Origin: Spirosoma fluviale
Lineage (GTDB): Bacteria > Bacteroidota > Bacteroidia > Cytophagales > Spirosomataceae
Direction of reading: 5' to 3'
Assembly: GCA_945860325.1 (NCBI GenBank)
Contig: CAMARL010000092.1
Location: 1 to 7,197 of the forward strand
Length of the DNA stretch: 7,197 nt
This document shows positions 4,509-7,197 of the stretch, piece by piece. The notes below the pieces were generated by a model, which saw only the letters and a list, made by a program, of their open reading frames with translations, searched no databases and was not told where the DNA came from. A program made the position numbers and the translations under genes. Every line of letters starts with the position of its first letter. Position 1 is the stretch's first letter.

Positions 4509-7197
4509 TTATTTAGCGCCAAAGAACGAATTAAAGCTCTTATTGTAAAGGATACTTGCGCCTAAAGTTTGATTGATTTGATAGGAGTTCAAGGATCCTA
4601 AAAGGGTGGTTTGGACATTTCGATTGTACATTTTAGTACGTAAGCTTCCGTCCTTTTTAATAAAATATTCCAAAGCCCAGTCGCCCAGTAAAATTTGAGG
4701 ACTCGTCTGATTTCTGGCATCTGTAAATCCTCCACTACGCGTGATCCGCAATCGGTCATTCACGTTATAAGATGCACGCAGCTGTAAATTGGTCAAGATA
4801 TCCTGGGTCAAACTACCGCCACCCAAATAAACATCTATGTTCAAATCCTTGTTGATTTCTGAGGCCAAATTGCTCAATTGATTCGAGAGCATCTCCGTAA
4901 AATTCCCCATTAAATTACCAAGAACCAATCCACTAGCCCCAAAAGGTGAGACCAATTGACCAAAAAGAAGTACGTTACTAACCTGCCGGGTCAACTCCTG
5001 TTCGTCGGTTTTTATGCGATTGGCAAAGGCGGTCACAGCACTATTCAAGGTCACATCTTTTGGATAATCCCGAATGCCAATATCAAAAGAGACATTAGGA
5101 GCCAGTAGCCGATCCTGTAAATTAATCACCACGTCTACCGGATAGCGACGCTTAAACTCGGGCAAATTCCCTTTATTAGTCGTATCCAAAAGGATAGGAA
5201 ATAAACTAGCATATTGCGTATAAATTGCTTTCATGTTAATATTGGCATCCAAAGGACTACCGGTCCATGAAATTTTAGAGCCCCGCTGAATAGCGAATTT
5301 TTTATTAATAATATTTTGAAGGGAGAAAGTATAATCACCTTGGTCGATCGAATAGTCGCCCAACATCTTAAAATCGCCTTTTTTGTCCATCGTCATCCGA
5401 ATACCTCCGGTACCATAGCCGCGCATGATATCTCCTTTTTTGCTATCTAATTGGACTTCCCCATAAGCCTCAGGGGTCAGATTCAACATCAAATCTAAAC
5501 GTATGCCGTTGTCTTTTGATTGGGTTTTAACGAGCTTTTCGTTGGCCGTTTCTGTTTTTAACGCCTGGCTTAAAAACTCAAAATCATCATCCGCTTGCGC
5601 TTCTGATTCCCGATCTAACGGAATAAATAATCGAGTACCTTTTTCGCTTTTCAAATTGCCTGAAATGAGCAGGTTATCTAGGGTTCCATCCAACTGAAAT
5701 AAGCCACTCGCATAACCTGTACCATAATAAAAAGAACTTGGGCTCTTCTGTGTATTTAAAATTTTATATCGACTTAGATCTGCCGTCAAGGACATTTCCA
5801 AAGGCTTATCTTTCGGGAAATTAAGTTGGCCATTTAACTTAGCCACGTTCCCATCATTATCTTTCAGTTGCCAATTTTTAGCCAAAATTTGACGCCCTTG
5901 AAATGAAACTGTATCGCTCACTAAAATAGCTGTATTCAAATAATCAAAATTGACTTTAGCTTTCTGAACGCTCACTTTTCCACTAAAGTTGGGATCATTA
6001 AACTGACCCCTAATTTTTAATTCACCCGAAGCCTCGCCGGCTAATCCTGAAAAAATACCTCTGGTAAATGGCTCTAAAATTTCAAGATTGGTTCGATTCA
6101 ATTCCGTTTTTAGGTCTAATTGGTCCCCCTCCGCATACGGTTTATATTGGCCACTAACGGACAAAACGGGTTCCCCCAAGCGATTTAAGGTATAGTTTAA
6201 ATCCATTCGTTGGGATTCCGCCAAATAAGTCCCAACACCTTGAAAATTACCCATGTAAAACTTATCCAATCGAAGCGAGTCAACAATCATCCAGGAGTCG
6301 ACGCGCGTATTTTGATACCAATTTTGTACACTAATTTCAGCATTCAATTCTCCATTCGCTTTAATTGCGAGAAGAGGTTCAAGGGTTGCTAATTGAAATT
6401 TATTTGCACGAAATCGTAAGGTTTGCGTTGAATCTAATGACAAGCTTCCTTGCAAGGCAATCGATTGTTTTTTGTTTGATATTAATACATGCTCGGCTTT
6501 CCATTCTTGACCTTTCAGGGTTACCATATTTTCAGGATCAAAGGCCCAATCTTGTCCTAAGATTTTTAGGTAGGAATCCTTAAATCGCAAGGATAGACCA
6601 TCTTTTTCAAATCTCCAATTGCCTCCAAAATGTGCCGAATTATCATCACCAGCCTGTTTGAAATCAACATCAAAATTAATTCGATCCTGATCCCAAAGTG
6701 CATTTAATTTAAAGTTTTCGGTGGGAGTCAAGAAATTCAGCTGCTGCCTTCTTGATTGAAAAACAAGGCTAGAAGATACCTCGGGACCCCCTAAAAACTT
6801 GGAACTTTGAAGAGAAAAAACGGATTGATAAAATTTATACCCACCAAAAACGAGTGTGTCAGGATAAGACTCTAAACTAACAGAATAGGTTCTCCCCTTA
6901 GAAACGTTCCCAGTAAAAATAGTATTTCGGCCTATGCCAACCGACGGGTAAAACCTAGATAAAATGGGTTGGGCTTGATGGCAAATGATGGTGAAATCAG
7001 CAAAATATTTATCATTGATATCATATTTTCTCTTGGTATAATAAGCATTCCTTTCGTCTTCTTTTTTATTAAAATACAATAGATATTCATCGGCTAATTG
7101 GCCCAGTTCTGCTTTCATTTTAGTCGGCTTAAAATCTCCGTTCAACTCCACTGAAATCAAATCAGAATTCAATCGGTACTGCCTGAATCCAACATTA
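4509..7197 (-). CDS. tamB: TamB-like translocation/assembly protein (DUF490), N-terminus cut by window edge
   Basis: The frame stays open to the right edge, giving the last 895 residues. The TTG at 7172 is only an internal codon, because in-frame sequence (NVGFRQYR) continues upstream. TamB proteins are inner-membrane-anchored, periplasm-spanning beta-taco proteins that work with an Omp85 partner in envelope assembly or lipid transport. The visible part is built of amphipathic beta strands with recurring G-x-L-x-[IL]-x-G...SG-x-[LV] units (about 390-416 and 496-526, numbered from the edge). From about residue 440 to the end it fits the DUF490/TamB C-terminal domain, including GDYSIDQGDYTFSLQNII, TGSPLDANINMKAIY, PVDVVINLQDRLLAPNVSFDI, a segment around QVSNVLLFGQL, and LNIDVYLGGG. 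It ends in strands resembling an outer-membrane barrel-facing tail. An acidic, low-complexity insert lies at about 528-563, as is common in Bacteroidota versions. Full proteins of this type usually exceed 1,400 residues, so several hundred are missing. No TamA or TamL partner gene is in the window. Confidence 0.9.
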   Translation of the reverse strand, partial: NVGFRQYRLNSDLISVELNGDFKPTKMKAELGQLADEYLLYFNKKEDERNAYYTKRKYDINDKYFADFTIICHQAQPILSRFYPSVGIGRNTIFTGNVSKGRTYSVSLESYPDTLVFGGYKFYQSVFSLQSSKFLGGPEVSSSLVFQSRRQQLNFLTPTENFKLNALWDQDRINFDVDFKQAGDDNSAHFGGNWRFEKDGLSLRFKDSYLKILGQDWAFDPENMVTLKGQEWKAEHVLISNKKQSIALQGSLSLDSTQTLRFRANKFQLATLEPLLAIKANGELNAEISVQNWYQNTRVDSWMIVDSLRLDKFYMGNFQGVGTYLAESQRMDLNYTLNRLGEPVLSVSGQYKPYAEGDQLDLKTELNRTNLEILEPFTRGIFSGLAGEASGELKIRGQFNDPNFSGKVSVQKAKVNFDYLNTAILVSDTVSFQGRQILAKNWQLKDNDGNVAKLNGQLNFPKDKPLEMSLTADLSRYKILNTQKSPSSFYYGTGYASGLFQLDGTLDNLLISGNLKSEKGTRLFIPLDRESEAQADDDFEFLSQALKTETANEKLVKTQSKDNGIRLDLMLNLTPEAYGEVQLDSKKGDIMRGYGTGGIRMTMDKKGDFKMLGDYSIDQGDYTFSLQNIINKKFAIQRGSKISWTGSPLDANINMKAIYTQYASLFPILLDTTNKGNLPEFKRRYPVDVVINLQDRLLAPNVSFDIGIRDYPKDVTLNSAVTAFANRIKTDEQELTRQVSNVLLFGQLVSPFGASGLVLGNLMGNFTEMLSNQLSNLASEINKDLNIDVYLGGGSLTQDILTNLQLRASYNVNDRLRITRSGGFTDARNQTSPQILLGDWALEYFIKKDGSLRTKMYNRNVQTTLLGSLNSYQINQTLGASILYNKSFNSFFGAK

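Noticed and set aside
5580..5700. Possible frameshift or domain boundary at the acidic, low-complexity part of the TamB-like protein
   Set aside because: The frame is continuous and the domain resumes normally on both sides; acidic inserts here are usual in Bacteroidota TamB-like proteins.
7170..7172. TTG as the start of the TamB-like gene
   Set aside because: In-frame coding sequence continues to the window edge without a stop, and TamB-like proteins are normally much longer.

Overview
This is an AT-rich chromosomal segment that looks like Bacteroidota, probably a Cytophagales-type organism. The protein families point that way: a uridine-kinase-like protein with a 'YTFNN' segment, a Bacteroidota-style Crp/Fnr regulator, an aspartate oxidase, and a very long TamB-like protein ending in a DUF490 region. 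Genes lack clear Shine-Dalgarno sequences and have A/T-rich leaders. Several starts are preceded by AATTTGC or TAnnTTTG-like elements, as expected for the primary sigma factor of this phylum. No mobile element, tRNA, rRNA or CRISPR array is visible.

Layout. (1) 1-477 (+) is the C-terminal part of a class I SAM-dependent methyltransferase, cut by the left edge. (2) 539-1162 (+) is a uridine-kinase-family P-loop nucleoside kinase with unusual residues at expected base-recognition positions. (3) 1159-1752 (-) is a Crp/Fnr-type regulator converging on the kinase; the two stop codons share the four bases TTAA. (4) 1809-3386 (-) is L-aspartate oxidase, NadB, directly upstream of the regulator on the same strand. 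(5) 3387-3501 is a 115-base divergent promoter region holding a mirrored 9-base motif. (6) 3502-4443 (+) encodes an uncharacterised single-pass membrane protein with a long coiled coil, including five Asn/Leu heptads, and a C-terminal beta-rich domain. (7) 4464-4492 is a strong intrinsic terminator between converging genes. (8) 4509-7197 (-) is the C-terminal 895 residues of a TamB-like protein, cut by the right edge. No gene-free stretch exceeds 115 bases.

The genes do not form one obvious pathway. NadB starts de novo NAD synthesis, the kinase belongs to pyrimidine nucleoside salvage, and the TamB-like protein and the coiled-coil protein are envelope proteins. nadA and nadC are not in the window. 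The only plausible co-transcribed pair on the minus strand is nadB followed by the regulator, although the regulator also has its own good promoter candidate. I see ordinary housekeeping and envelope genes and no convincing new system. The points most worth a second look are the kinase's altered substrate pocket, the asparagine-ladder coiled coil, and the palindrome overlapping the regulator's promoter.
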